A DNA stretch of 64,000 bases. It comes from Limonium bicolor. Taxonomy: Eukaryota > Streptophyta > Magnoliopsida > Caryophyllales > Plumbaginaceae. A model generated the notes under the pieces. It was not told the DNA's origin and did no database searches. It was given only the letters and a program-made list of their open reading frames with translations. The DNA is taken from NCBI GenBank assembly GCA_023374045.1, contig CM041778.1:287781533-287845532 (forward strand), written 5' to 3'. Shown piece by piece: positions 11,365 through 23,200 of this stretch (its first letter is position 1; every line of letters begins with the position of its first letter). Made by a program: the position numbers and the translations under genes.

Positions 11365-11822
11365 GCAAAACCACTTAGTGTATATTACCGTACAAGTGTA
11401 CGTAGTGTATGTGACTCATATTGTGCATAGCACAAAATTATTGATTGTTTTGATGATTGGTGTGTGTGTTACGTAAACATACACACTCATTCATGGTTTA
11501 ATTGTGGTAATTGCGCACAGAAGATGCGAATACCATTGTGATAAGTGTGTGTGTTTGTTAACAGTTGTGTGTGATTGTACAAGTGTGGGGAGTAGATAAA
11601 CTCCCGGGGGAACAAAAGCCCCGACAGTGTATAAATGTAAAATCAGGTGTGTTGTATTTTGATAAAATATATGTGTATATACATATTATATAGTGATTCA
11701 AGAAAGGGCATGATACCGACATAGAACCTAGTGAGAATAAGATTCCCTAGGCAACAGGATTAAAAGTGAATGGAGGTAACTGATAGACGGAGTTCTATCC
11801 TTTGGAGATGTTGTGATCATGA

Positions 11823-12095
11823 CTAGAATGATTCGAAAGATAGAAAATTGGAAATGAGTGACTTACTTGATGCTTGAAAATGAAGTGGTAGGTGGAACTT
11901 GATTTGCATGTGATCAAGGGAAGCCGAACACAAATTGGGGTGGAAGGATAGTTCAACACTGATGCTGATCACATCAGGGTTGGATGACTCTTGAAACTCC
12001 CTATAAGTGGTCACGAATAACCACGCTAATAAAAGAAGCAAAGAGCTTAAGTTGGACTTGGAGTGTGTGTTTTTCAAAGGATTTTCAATTGGCAT
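11823..12095 (-). other. Antisense small open frame conserved between elements (90 codons)
   Basis: The frame runs opposite to the element. Its central ~50 codons (starting LAWLFVTTYRE) match almost unchanged the 90-codon frame at 2027-2299 in the outer copy. The start of the block (FVTT...) is recognisable at 44446-44640 in the 5.6-kb-LTR element, where the frame is broken. I recognise no family and no sign of translation. It may be open only because a cis-acting block is conserved. Confidence 0.3.
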
Positions 12096-12370
12096 TTATA
12101 AAACGTTGATGGATACTTTACATAATTAAAGTCTTCTTACTTAACCTCACAAGGAAATTTTAAACTTATGTGATTGTTTTAATCTCCTAAAGGCACGGGG
12201 ACGGAAGGTGTCCATCGCGACCGTGTTCTGCGGGATCACAGTGTATATCAAGGATATTTTTGATTGCTATACATGCTCTGACATGTTGTGTGGTATGTGT
12301 AATGAATGTTGTTTGACTTGGATTTCCTAAAGTGTATACTATCAAGGCCTATGAGTCTAAATGTGTGGTG

Positions 12371-12585
12371 TTACATAGACCTATGTGTCTAAAGACTGTT
12401 ATGTTACCGGGACCTATGTGTCCAAATGTTGTTATGTTACCCAAGACCATGAGTCCAAGGGGTTGTTATGTATGTGTAAGTGTTGTTAAGATACCCGGAC
12501 CATAGAGTCCGAGGTTATCATTTGGATATGTTATGTTATGTGTGGATGTGAATGTGTTGCCCGGACCATCAAGTCCGAGGTTGTG
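12371..12585 (+). repeat. Five-unit degenerate array of short hairpins before the 3' PPT
   Basis: Units with the pattern GGACC-n-GGTCC or GGAC-n-GTCC recur at about 12378, 12409, 12444, 12497 and 12561. Examples are GGACCATAGAGTCC and GGACCATCAAGTCC, usually preceded by ACCC or GCCC. Spacing is uneven (30-65 bp) and the loops vary. Confidence 0.6.
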
Positions 12586-12661
12586 ATGTAAAGTGTGTTG
12601 GTTAAGGAAGTTTATTTCCAAGTGATTACTGTGTTCTAATCTAATGATATGTGAAAAGTGT

Positions 12662-12681
12662 GAACTTCGAGGACGAAGTTC
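12662..12681 (+). promoter_or_regulatory. Hairpin immediately upstream of the PPT
   Basis: GAACTTCG-AGGA-CGAAGTTC is a perfect 8-bp stem abutting the PPT. Counterparts at 54495-54514 (GAACTTTG-GGGA-CAAAGTTC) and 42408-42424 keep the pairing with different bases. Confidence 0.7.
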
Positions 12682-12697
12682 TTTTAAGGGGGGTAGA
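12682..12697 (+). promoter_or_regulatory. Polypurine tract (3' PPT) of the inner LARD
   Basis: TTTTAAGGGGGGTAGA lies next to the TG of the 3' LTR at 12699. This is the standard site for plus-strand DNA priming. Confidence 0.88.
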
Positions 12698-12698
12698 T

Positions 12699-15600
12699 TG
12701 AAATACCCCAAAACTTGATATGTGGCTTAAATATCAAATTATGGTATGTAAAGGCTAAAAAGTGCCTTAGTAACATCAATGAACAATTTAAACCATAATA
12801 AATGCAATAAAGCATTAAGACACAGTTTGAGCAAAAACATGCTCTAAGCTATGAGTGAACTTGGTTAGGACCCAAAGAGCCTACCAAGACTTGATAACAT
12901 TTAATTATGATTTAATAAGGCTAAATAAGTCCTTAGGAAACTTTGGTGGACAGTTAAACCAAATAAAACATAAGGAGATACCTTAAAGTCAGTATGAGCA
13001 AAAATGTGCTCTAAGCTTGGGATGAATGTGTATAAGACCTAATGGTCATACCTATACCTTGTTTATATGTTAATGAACATATTAAATCAATTACTAAGAA
13101 AACCAAGCTTGAAAACAAGTTAAAACACAAAATGTGCTTTAAGGAGTCTTAAAGCACGTTTTTGAAAAATTGTCTTGTAAATGAGTTTTGAATGGCTAAA
13201 TGTCCATCATTACTCTTTAATTAACATGTGTACTATATAGTATCACATTTGGGTGGCCATATTAGTGGGAAATCAAAAATTTCACTTCTATGTGCCTTAG
13301 TTTGTGAATAGTAACTTTTATAAGCTAGTTTGTAACATATAATGTTATAAGTAATTAAATTGGTCAACAAAGACTATTACCCTCATAATTATAAGGGGGC
13401 CGGTTTTCTAAGGTGTGGTGACTCACCACTCTCTTGTTATTTTGTGAAGTAAATAAAGATGACTAATATAGCTACTATTTACTTTACATATAAATATCTT
13501 CAAAAGTAAGTTCTATCTTCATTCTCCCTTCCTTTCCTTCATTTCCCACGGTTCCAAACACCACCACTAACCTCTCTTCTTCATTCTCTCACGGTTTGCA
13601 ATAGTACTCACCACCATCTTCTTCTTTGATCTCTTGTAAAATCTAGCTCACTTAACCAAATCAAAAACAAACACCACCATTCTCTTAGTTAAGCCAAGCT
13701 CTACAATCTTGTCTTTTCAAAACTTCAAAACCTCCATTTCGGTGCCAAGAGAAACCACCATGGGAGGAGCTTGAGCTCACCTTTTCACATATTCATGCTC
13801 TCCTTTGCTTCAAGGTAAGGAAACTCAAAGAAAATCCATGTTTCCTCCATGTTTTCATGTTGTCCGAAAATTCACCTCACAATGGTGTATTTATCTTGCT
13901 TGTTTTAGCTTCATTTGAATCTTCCAAGGGCTAGGAGGAGTCCTCTCTTGATACTTATTCAAGTTCTCTTCCAATTCCAATAAAACAATTACCTTGATGT
14001 GTTAAAACAATATAAGTAACTAGGGTTTACAATGAGATGAAGCTTAAAGCTTATATTCATTACAATGTTGGTATATTGTTTAGTGGTTGACAAGGAAGGA
14101 AATGCCTTACCGGTTTACAAGGAAACAAGAAAGAAATTTGTGAGGAAAAGAGGTAAACAAGCTATCTCAATGTGGTTTAATGCCTTAGGAGAAATAAGCT
14201 TATAATGCTTGTTAAAACTACCTAAAGAGCAAATGGTAAATGAGCTAGTAAAATGCTCTCAAGGAGTTTATTAAAGGAATATGTATTGCTGGGTGTATTT
14301 GCAGGTCAAAGGCATTATTATGTGGGAAATTCAGTGTTTAAGGTTTATGCAATTTAAGGGCCTAAGAGCCATGCATTTAAGGGCCTAAGTGCCAAGCAAT
14401 TTAAGTTATGCACTATATTGTGATGTAGTGCTTAATGTGTGAAGTTTGTGTATAAAATGTGTTTGATGGATTTTAGGTGTTCTTGGATGAAATAAGGTAG
14501 AAACCTAAGTGTTTGGATGTGGGTATATACTAGAGAAGCTATGGCCAAATTTGGGAAATGTGTAAGAAGTTCTAAGTGTGGTAAGTGAGTTTTGGTGAAC
14601 TAGGAAGGATTAAAGGTGAATGAATGTTTACTTGAGAAGAAAACATGTATTAAGGTGATTTAGAGTGATGCAAGGATTTAGGTGTTGTCTTGGAAGTTCT
14701 AGGAATTCAATGGGTGTTTTGTGAATGTATTAAAGTCTTGGAGAAGTTGTTTAAGGTTTAGGTAAGGTTGGTGTTCAAGGAATAAGTGATGTTTAGGTAT
14801 GATGTGAAAAAGGAGATTTAGTTAGAAAGAAAAGAAGTCGAGAGGAGATGATAAGGTGTAGAGGAAACACCTTGGTATTGTGGTCATCATAGGTGAAATG
14901 CCACCTAGAAATCATAAGGAGAAAACATTGTAAGTGTTAGGAATTTTGTGGAGATATAAGTAAAGGTTTAAGGAATTAGGAAAAATAGTTTTGTGAGTGT
15001 TTAAGAATATCTTAAGGGTGTGTTTGAAGTGCCAAATGATGTTAGAACACATTAAGAGGCCTTAGGAGAAGTTTGGTGAAGATTTGGCAAAGTTTGGGTA
15101 AGTATAGAAGGCGACCGACCCAGGGGCCGACCCAGTTTTTGGGTCGGTCGAGCCTCTGTCAGATGTTAGGAATGTGTTCGGTAATGGTCCGACCCAAAGG
15201 GTGGGTCGGACATGGGTCGGTCGGTCAAGTTTCAAAGGAAGGAAAATGTTCGCACATGGACCGACCCAGAATGGTGGGTCGGACGTGGGTCGGACGGGCA
15301 TGTTTGTAAGGAAGTAAAAGGGTTCTGTAATGGACCGACCCAGTTGTGGGTCGGTCGGTGGGTCGGTCGGACCAAAAACATGGTTTAAGGTTATGAAATG
15401 ATATGTGATGGTGGGGATTGGTAGGTAATGATGTTTAAGGATGTTGAGGACATGTAGGTGAGTTTTTAGTGACGATAAAATGGGCTAAAAGTTGTATTAA
15501 AATGTGAGAGTAAAACAAGTTAAAAATGTTAAGTTATGTAACTAAGTTAACGGGAAAAAATTAAGCATTGACATTAAATGATCAAGCAAACCCCGATGTT

Positions 15601-17267
15601 AATGAAAACACGTGTGATGTTAACAGTTGTTCGAGAATTGCTCGAGGAACATAAATGGACAGGATAAGTGGACTCCGGTGACAGGTATGGTTTTTTGCAA
15701 ACCTGCGTCCTACCGGATTACACCGGCTTGTATGCCAATGTGTTTTTCTGTATGTTTGCCACGTTGTAAGATTAAACATGTAATGAGTTTACAGTAATTC
15801 ATTTAAGTGGCGTGTTCAACTCGATGCCATTTAACCTCGGCAGTGTTAACCTTAGTTAACTGAGTCTAGGATCACTTGAGAGTTCGGTATCGGAGTAAAC
15901 GACCCGTACCATGGGACGTACTAACCACGGCTATGCTGTGTGTGTTAATTGTGTGATATGTGTATGTGAATGTAGGGATCCCTTGTATGTTTAACCCAGT
16001 TGTAATACTGTATGAGTTGTTATGTGACAGGCTCCATAGTGGGGTTCTAAGTATTGTCTAAAGTAAGTATGTACTAACAGTAGTGAGGAATCCGGTTTGG
16101 CCGGTCGCGCGTTGTTTGGGAGAGGGTATCCTTCCTAGCCTTACCCTTCTCTTTGTTATGGTTGTTTCCCTCACGGGTTATGATCTCCCATTAGCTTACT
16201 CCAAAGCTTAGCTATTCTGACTTATGATCGGTTTAGGGGGAAACATGTGTTTGTGTGGTGTGTTCGGGCCTCCAAACCCGAACCGCCTTAACTTAAGTTA
16301 CTCGTCCAACTATTAGGACGGTAATGAGTGTTGTTGTTATTGTATAACGAGCTTATCATGAGACTGGCAACATTCTCTAGGCTCACCAGTGTGTAAACAA
16401 TGTTTGGGTCGGTTCCTAAGCGAACCATTCCCGTTGTGTTATGCGTTTTGTTGTGATGCAATATCCACTGCGGTATTATGTTGTGTACGTGGAAACGTGC
16501 AAGTGTTGTTAAGTGTTGTATGTAGTGTATTTTATATGTTGTATAATACGGAGTGTGTGGATCATGGATATGATTCCCAGTTTGTGATAAGAGGCGTTTA
16601 AGGATAACCCGATTTAAGGGTATGTGTCGTCTATTAAGGAAGTAGCTCCGTTGGAGGAGAAACACTCTAGGGATGATGAATACCATGGGTGACTTGTTAA
16701 GTAGGATGTATTATCCGATTGTTGAGCCCGTTGAGGCGAAATGTTAAGTGTTGTGTGTTTATTGTCACATGCATGATTTAAATATAATCAACTGCATGCT
16801 AAGACGACAATTAGTTGTGCGTGGCCCGGTAGCATGTGGGCTGCGGGATTACCATACCAGCAAAGGTGCTGAGCCCCTTGGGGCCACCCCTTTCTCTTCT
16901 TTTCTTATTCCAGGTACAGAGAGCTGGAAGCCGTTCGAGAGTAGGACGGGTAGTCATTGTACATGGGTAAACTTTTAAGTGTATGTATACAGTAGGTGTA
17001 GTAAGACCGATATTGTTGTCGGCACCAGTTAATAATACTCGGTATAGTTGATAAGGCGTATGTTGTTGTTGTTGTTAATGGAAAGGGATACTAATGTATA
17101 GTTGCTCGGGAATTTAGCCCATCAGACCGGTACATTGTGTATGTATTAGCCTTGTTAGCCACGTGGGTGGCTAACGGCGTGTAACACCAACAAGTTAAGT
17201 AATGTGATGAGGTTGTTCTTCCGCTGCAGTTTGTTGTAAGTATGTTAATGTTGGATGGGGTGTTACA
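12699..17267 (+). repeat. 3' LTR of the inner LARD
   Basis: This 4569-bp sequence matches 3368-7927 closely. From 12699 to about 15700 only a handful of 1-2 bp indels are seen. From about 15690 to 17220 small indels are dense. It carries the same cassette (15112-15372) and conserved hairpin (16858-16871), and ends TGTTACA at 17267. Confidence 0.93.
15112..15372. repeat. GGTCGG/CCGACC hairpin cassette in LTR (3' copy)
   Basis: It has the same four units as 5787-6055, differing by a single A missing from an A run in the second unit. Confidence 0.8.
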
Positions 17268-17272
17268 CTAAC
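17268..17272. repeat. Target-site duplication CTAAC (right) of the inner LARD
   Basis: It is identical to 3363-3367 and directly follows the LTR terminus. Confidence 0.93.
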
Positions 17273-20236
17273 CATGCCTCCACATTCGGTTCTGTGCAAG
17301 TACTCTTTCATTGGTACGACCTTGCATTTCCTTTGCATCGGTCGTTACGGCGTTATAAGTCTCTTTCTACTTCCACCACAATTAACATCTTCCCAATTCC
17401 TAGCTATCCCACTCGATCATTACTGCGCAAGAGCAATACCAAAACACTCAGTCATACAGAGTGCAGAGGCGTAAGCTCTTGGCAGTAAATCTCTTATGCG
17501 ATTGCAATAGGAATTCACACTGTGTTTCACTGAGATCCTTATCACATAGTACCGGCTACTGGCTTACTGCCTAGTTTATTTGCTATTACTTACCGTTGTA
17601 TCTCCACTGAGTCTAACTCATAATTGTGCTTAGTTCCCATATTATACAACGGTCGCTTACTGCGCACCATGCTCCTCATAACACTAACTTACATGGCATC
17701 CACTGTCATATTAGCTTCCGTTCATGTACTTACATCATTCGTATTACGGTTCGTCATTGGTTTGGATGACCACTGAATACACTATTTTTTTTTCTTTATG
17801 CTCCTTGAGCGAACCATCACTTTGTTACCCTCACTCGAGTTATAAGTCGGCGCTACTCCGCTCGGTTATTCACATTATACCCACATGCTACTAAACTAAC
17901 TGCTCTCCCGCAATAACGACATGGTCAATCCTTAACATATTTCTTGAACTTGGTTCACACAATTACCGCTCTTGTGGTTCCACAATATTGAGAGGTATCC
18001 TCACTCTTAAAGCAGTGGTTCGTTCTCCGCTCTATTTATTTGTATAACATAAACTCCTGCAATCGATCCAATTTACATAACACATTTTGTTTGTGGCTTA
18101 TAAGCCTTATTGCCTCGAGCTCTGCTCATTGTAGGCTGTCCACACACATTTACTTCTCTGTACAACATTACATGGTTTAGAGGTAGTATTGGGCTCCATG
18201 ACAAGGTCGTTGTATCACGCTTCCTTTCATGGGATGCCCCTTCAAGGATGTCAGACTTCCTCCTGACGACTTATGTTTAAACTGAGTGTTAGTTCCAACC
18301 TTTGTGTTTCTGTCACGTTATTTCGTTCAACGATTATTGATCCAAACACCCCTCAAGGATTGCTCCTGGGTGTTGCTAAGTTATGCCATCACCTCTAGCT
18401 TGCACTTATTGGTACGTCAAATAAACTACACCATTTTGTGTTCTTAACTGGGTTTACTACCCTTTTCTGTGAAGATTGATATTCCCTGTAGTCTAGGTGA
18501 TCATTTCGGGAGTTTCATCCCGTTCGTTGCACATTAACACGTCCACGTTAGGCATCTGCCTTACCATGTATAGGCTGGGTCACCTTTCCAGCTATCATGT
18601 TTATCCCTCAGGATTCTTAAGACATATGCGGTGTCTTTACATACTAACCAGTGCACTTCGCACCTCCTGACTCTTAAACTTTTTCTTGAAAAAAATTCAC
18701 TAATTCCTTTAGTCTTGTTAACTTAACTGGGTTCCTTTACTTCAATCATTCGTTGTAATCCGTCACTCTTGTTTGACTTTGACTGCCGACCGTAGTATGG
18801 AGTCGACTACTTCCCGTGTTCCCGACTCTACTCGTATACATATGTGGGGTATCCTACTGATACATTGCTACTTACCCGACTAACCCATAAGAAGGTCTGT
18901 CAGGCCCACAAGCTCCTATCGGAGTACGGTCATCCCACATTTCAGTTGGTACACTCGTAGTGTCTGTCACACGCCTAAGTGAAGTATTCTGTTGTCAACT
19001 CCCTTATATCATCCTATGATAATATGCATTCCGTGCTTCCCGAACTTAATCAAGGGAAAGTCTATCTACCACCGGATTATTATGAACTCAATCTATTTCC
19101 CCGGGTTGTCACCCTTGGGTTTACTGGTTTGGTTTCAAAGAAGGTTTGAAATAAAAATGGGTTTGAAATAAATTTGGTTTTTGAAAGAAAAGAGTTTGAA
19201 ATAAATCGGAGTTTGGGAGAAAAATTTCTCGTGGTTTCACAACGTCTTCTTGCCTTAACCAAGTCTAGCTTCTTGATGACTGGTGTATTTCCACTTACAA
19301 AGGTTAGGCTATTAAGCCCTTCCAAGGATATGATGATCACACTTAACTTCGTGGTACTTTACTAAGTACCTCGTATTTGTTAAAAATCTTCCCGAACAAC
19401 CCTGTTGTAGCAGCACTTGCCATGGCAAGTGCGCTATGCTAACTGGCTATCGGTTCAACACACACTGGTTGCGGTATTGTTTTCACCCGCACCATAATCA
19501 GTGGCCTTGTTGGCCCTTACCTTAATGCTCTATTTTGACAATCAATCTTCTGCACAACTCCTCATTGATCTTCACATGGTAATCATTAACTAGGGTGTTT
19601 CCCGTATTGGGAGACCCCTTTTTACATGGTATTGTATCTTCGTCGTAGCCCGTTCCACGCATTTGTCGTGGTTTAGTGAGATTTGCCTCTTGTTTGGGTA
19701 CTACATTGTAGTTCCTTAGTCGGTTGGTATACCGTTGTTGACATTACTTAATAATTGTGGTCCCGTAGACGCGCGTCTCGGTTTCCGTTACTTCACTTCT
19801 TGCCTGTTGCACGGTTGGTGCGTTGCAAGCTGGGTGTTCTCGACTGCTCGGCATGTCGACCCAGGTTGCCGGAAATTCCATTCTTCTATACAAAAGATTC
19901 TTCATTCTTCGCTATTAAATGCGGTTAACATTGTTCAAATGGAAACCGTCGCCGGGATTCCCACCTTTCGGGATCTACCGTATGCTAGGTTCTCCGTACT
20001 TATAGAGATACTTAATAACAGCCAGATCGGGTTTTCCTGAGTAAGAGAGGACTTCCATCTCTCTGGCATTCTTTCCCGAGTTATAAAACAGGGACTGTGG
20101 AGGGTGGGAAGGAGATCGTAGGTTTCCAGTACACACTGGTAATTCCTAACTAGCGTATCTCTCACGCTATCACTCAACCCTTAACCCAAAGTACTAAAAT
20201 CCTAACTCGGTACTTCCTAAGCTCGGTAATTCAGTC

Positions 20237-20260
20237 ATCAGAGTGATACTTCACTCTGAT
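20237..20260 (-). promoter_or_regulatory. PBS-overlapping hairpin of the outer LARD
   Basis: The stem is ATCAGAGTGA with TCACTCTGAT around a 4-nt loop (AGTA on the element's sense strand). Relative to 7936-7959, the C-G pair at stem position 8 is a T-A pair, so pairing is kept by a double change. Confidence 0.68.
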
Positions 20261-20264
20261 ACCA
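20253..20264 (-). promoter_or_regulatory. Primer binding site of the outer LARD
   Basis: On the minus strand this is TGGTATCAGAGT, 11 of 12 positions identical to the usual initiator-Met PBS. It lies 5 nt inside the LTR end at 20270. Confidence 0.82.
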
Positions 20265-20269
20265 CTTTT

Positions 20270-23200
20270 TGTAACACCCCAACTACAACCATACGCCTAA
20301 CAACAAACTGCAGCGGAAAACTTAACTCATTACAATACTTAACCCAATGGTGTTACACGCCGTTAGCCACCCACGTGGCTAACAAGGCTAATACATGTAC
20401 ATTGTATCGGTCTGATGGACCAGATTCCCGAGCAACTACACATTACATTCTCATTCTGTTTCCAACAATTGATATACATATACATTCCAACTGTACCGAG
20501 TATTAACAAACTATGCCGACAACAATTTCGGTCTTACTACTCCTAGAGTACATAAGTGTTTAAATGAACTACCAGTATACAACTAACTACCCCTTCCTAC
20601 TCTCGAACGGTCTCCAACTCCTTGTACCTGAAAATAGGAAAGAAAGGGTGGCCCCCCAGGGGGCTCAGTACAATGCTGGTATGGTAATCGTGCAGCTCGC
20701 ACACTACCGGGCCACGCACAACTAATTGTTGTCTAAACATGCGGTTGATTATACTTAAATCATGCATGAGAGAACTATAAACACATAACACATTCACAAA
20801 CATACAACACATACAAGCATAGCAACAACAACACACATACACATTAGGAACGAGTCCTTTGAGGGAAACGAACCAAGCATTAGTTAGCCAACTTAGTGGC
20901 CTAGAGAACAATTTCAGTTTCATGTGAAGATCGTTACAAGATAACATAATTAAATGTGTCGGTCTTAGTATAAAACCGATCACACCGTCTCACCATTATT
21001 TTGTTTAGAGGTGTCGGTCTTTATATAGAACCGAACACGCCATACATAACAACTTATTTAGAAGTGCTGAATATAGTGACCCAATCACTTCTTATACATA
21101 ATCCCCCTAGCCCGAACAACAATCGGGTAGGAAAGCCATTTTTCTTTGGCTCGTGGGTGATTGAAATCCAAGAAGGAAAAACAATCAATAACAGAGTGGG
21201 AGTCGAAGCGAATATAGACATCAACTCCCAAACAAACTTTACACATGATTCCCCCTAGACCGATCATTAGTCAGAATAGGTAAGCTTTGGATTAAGCTAG
21301 TGGGAGATTGAAGACCAAGAAGGAAATCAACCATAACAGAGAGGGGGTCAAAGAAACTGTATACATCAACTCCCAAACAATACGCGCGACCGGAACGACC
21401 GGATTCCTCACCCCCCATTAACACATACATATAAATGTAGTTAAGAGTTCCATTATGGAACCTATCACATCCACACACTATATGGTGTTACAACCGGGTT
21501 AAACACACAAGGGAGGTAAACATACCTACACGCACAAACATCACACAACTAACTCACGCATAGCCGTGGTTAGAACGTTCCCATGGTCTGGGTCGTTAAA
21601 TCCGAATACCGCTCTTAAGTGGTCCTAGATTTGGTTAGCTCAAGTTTAGCACTTTCGAGTTTTAACGGCATCGGAGTTAAACACGCCACATTAACGAATT
21701 ACTATAAACTCATTTCATGCTTATTCTTGGAAGGTGGCAAACATTCACAAAAACACCTTGGCATACAAGCCGGTGTAATCCGGTAGGACACAGGTTGCAA
21801 GAAAACCATACCTGTAACCATGGTCCACTGTATTGTGTCCTCCTAGGTTCCTCGAACAAATCCCGTACAACTGGTAACATTACAATTACTTTCATTAACA
21901 TCGGGGTAACATGATTGTTTAAAGTCTAATGCTCATAATTTACCCCCGTTAACTAGTTAAATAACTTCACATTTTTAACTTGTTTTGCTTTCACATTTTA
22001 CTGCAAATTTTCACCCACTTAATTGTCTTTATAACTCACCTAACATGTCCTAAACAACCTTATAACTTCATTACCTACCAATCCCCATCATTTCATATCA
22101 TTTTCCAACCTTAAATAGCATTTCTAGAGAAGTCCGGGACTTGGTCCCTATCTTAGGTCCCGGACCAACACTTAAATGAACTCTCGGGTGAAAATTGGCA
22201 TTGTTCCGGGTCTTTGTACCGACCCCAAGTCCCGGACCATGCTGTTTGTGCAACTCTCGGCCAATTTTAGTATGTGGTCCGGGACCTTAACCTGGAACCA
22301 TGTCCCGGACCAAAGCTACAGAATTCCATATTATGCATTTTCAAGCCTTGTTCAACTTGTTCTCTTCACCCATTGTTTACCCAAACTTCACACATGTACT
22401 TAGGCATATTCTAATACCAAAATAACACTTCAAACCTCCTTAAATCATTGTCCAAAATTGTTACTCAATTTCCTCATAACATCTTTTAACACTTGTAATA
22501 TTTTTCCTTAGGTTTCTAAGTGGTAATTTCATGCCTATAACTCCACTAACCAAAATGTTACCTTACCACCATTACCACTACTCCAAAGGCATTATTTCTC
22601 ACATACACCTCCCATACACAAACTCCTATTTTCCACTAGTCCACACTTAGATCTTCACAAGGCATTATTTTTCCCTTGATCACCAAAACTTGCACAAGAC
22701 TTAGCACTTCACATAACATAACCTTGGTGTGTTTAAAACACCCATTTGATCTCTAAATCCTCCAAGACTATGCCCAAGGCATCTTAACACTTAAGAACAT
22801 CTTAGTTCACCTTCTTTCACCATCTTAAAACCTAACAATTCCTAGTACCTTATAGGTCATAAAATCTCATTAGAACATATAAACTCCTTTGTTTATCAAC
22901 TAAATTTTACCATAGCTTCTCTTGTATATTCTCACACCCAAACACTTAGGTTTTCACATCTTGTCAACCAAGGACACCTAATCACTTAATACACATTCCT
23001 TACACACAAACATATTGTTTTTCATCCTTTAACCATCTAAGACATTCTCCTTAACAAGAGATGTTCTTTACACACAACTAAACCTTTAAACCACACTACA
23101 CCACAATATAGTGCATAAACTTAAATTCCTTGGCACTTAGGCCCTTAAATTGCATAAACCTTAAACACTGAATTTCCACATTTAAATGCCTTCAACCTGC

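Larger units (their letters stand above)
7944..12661 (+). mobile_element. Non-coding internal domain of the inner LARD
   Basis: This is 4.7 kb without a recognisable retroviral protein. The longest forward frame (7931-8284, 117 codons) starts inside the PBS and shows no known motif. Landmarks are a pyrimidine-rich tract at 8945-9030, a block at about 10523-10620 that recurs at 17395-17510 and 42630-42745, a PPT-like motif at 11345-11364, a minus-strand 90-codon frame at 11823-12095, and an array of short hairpins at 12371-12585. The outer LARD's internal domain is collinear with it. Confidence 0.8.
3368..17267 (+). mobile_element. Complete LARD (non-autonomous Ty3/gypsy-type element), 13.9 kb
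   Basis: Two near-identical LTRs (3368-7927, 4560 bp; 12699-17267, 4569 bp) flank a 4771-bp internal region. A perfect 5-bp CTAAC duplication brackets the whole. A PBS (TGGTATCAGAGC) follows the 5' LTR and a PPT (TTTTAAGGGGGGTAGA) precedes the 3' LTR. The internal region has no reading frame resembling gag, protease, RT, RNase H or integrase. LTRs near 4.5 kb with a non-coding internal domain of a few kb match the described LARD class. Its termini, PBS and PPT match those of the gag-pol element at 27546, so it probably depended on such elements for its proteins. It sits in an inverted relative of itself. Confidence 0.93.
17273..20269 (-). mobile_element. Outer LARD: internal domain, 5' half
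   Basis: Read on the minus strand this continues the internal domain broken at 3362 and matches the inner LARD from about 7928 to 10735. It starts at the PBS region (20253-20269) and includes the GCACTCTGTA block (about 17395-17510). Small open frames here, such as 19735-20040 (+) and 19935-20177 (-), show no retroviral motif. No gag or pol is present. Confidence 0.83.

Noticed and set aside
12371..12585. CRISPR-like array
   Set aside because: Units are degenerate, unevenly spaced and self-complementary within a plant retroelement. No repeat-spacer structure.
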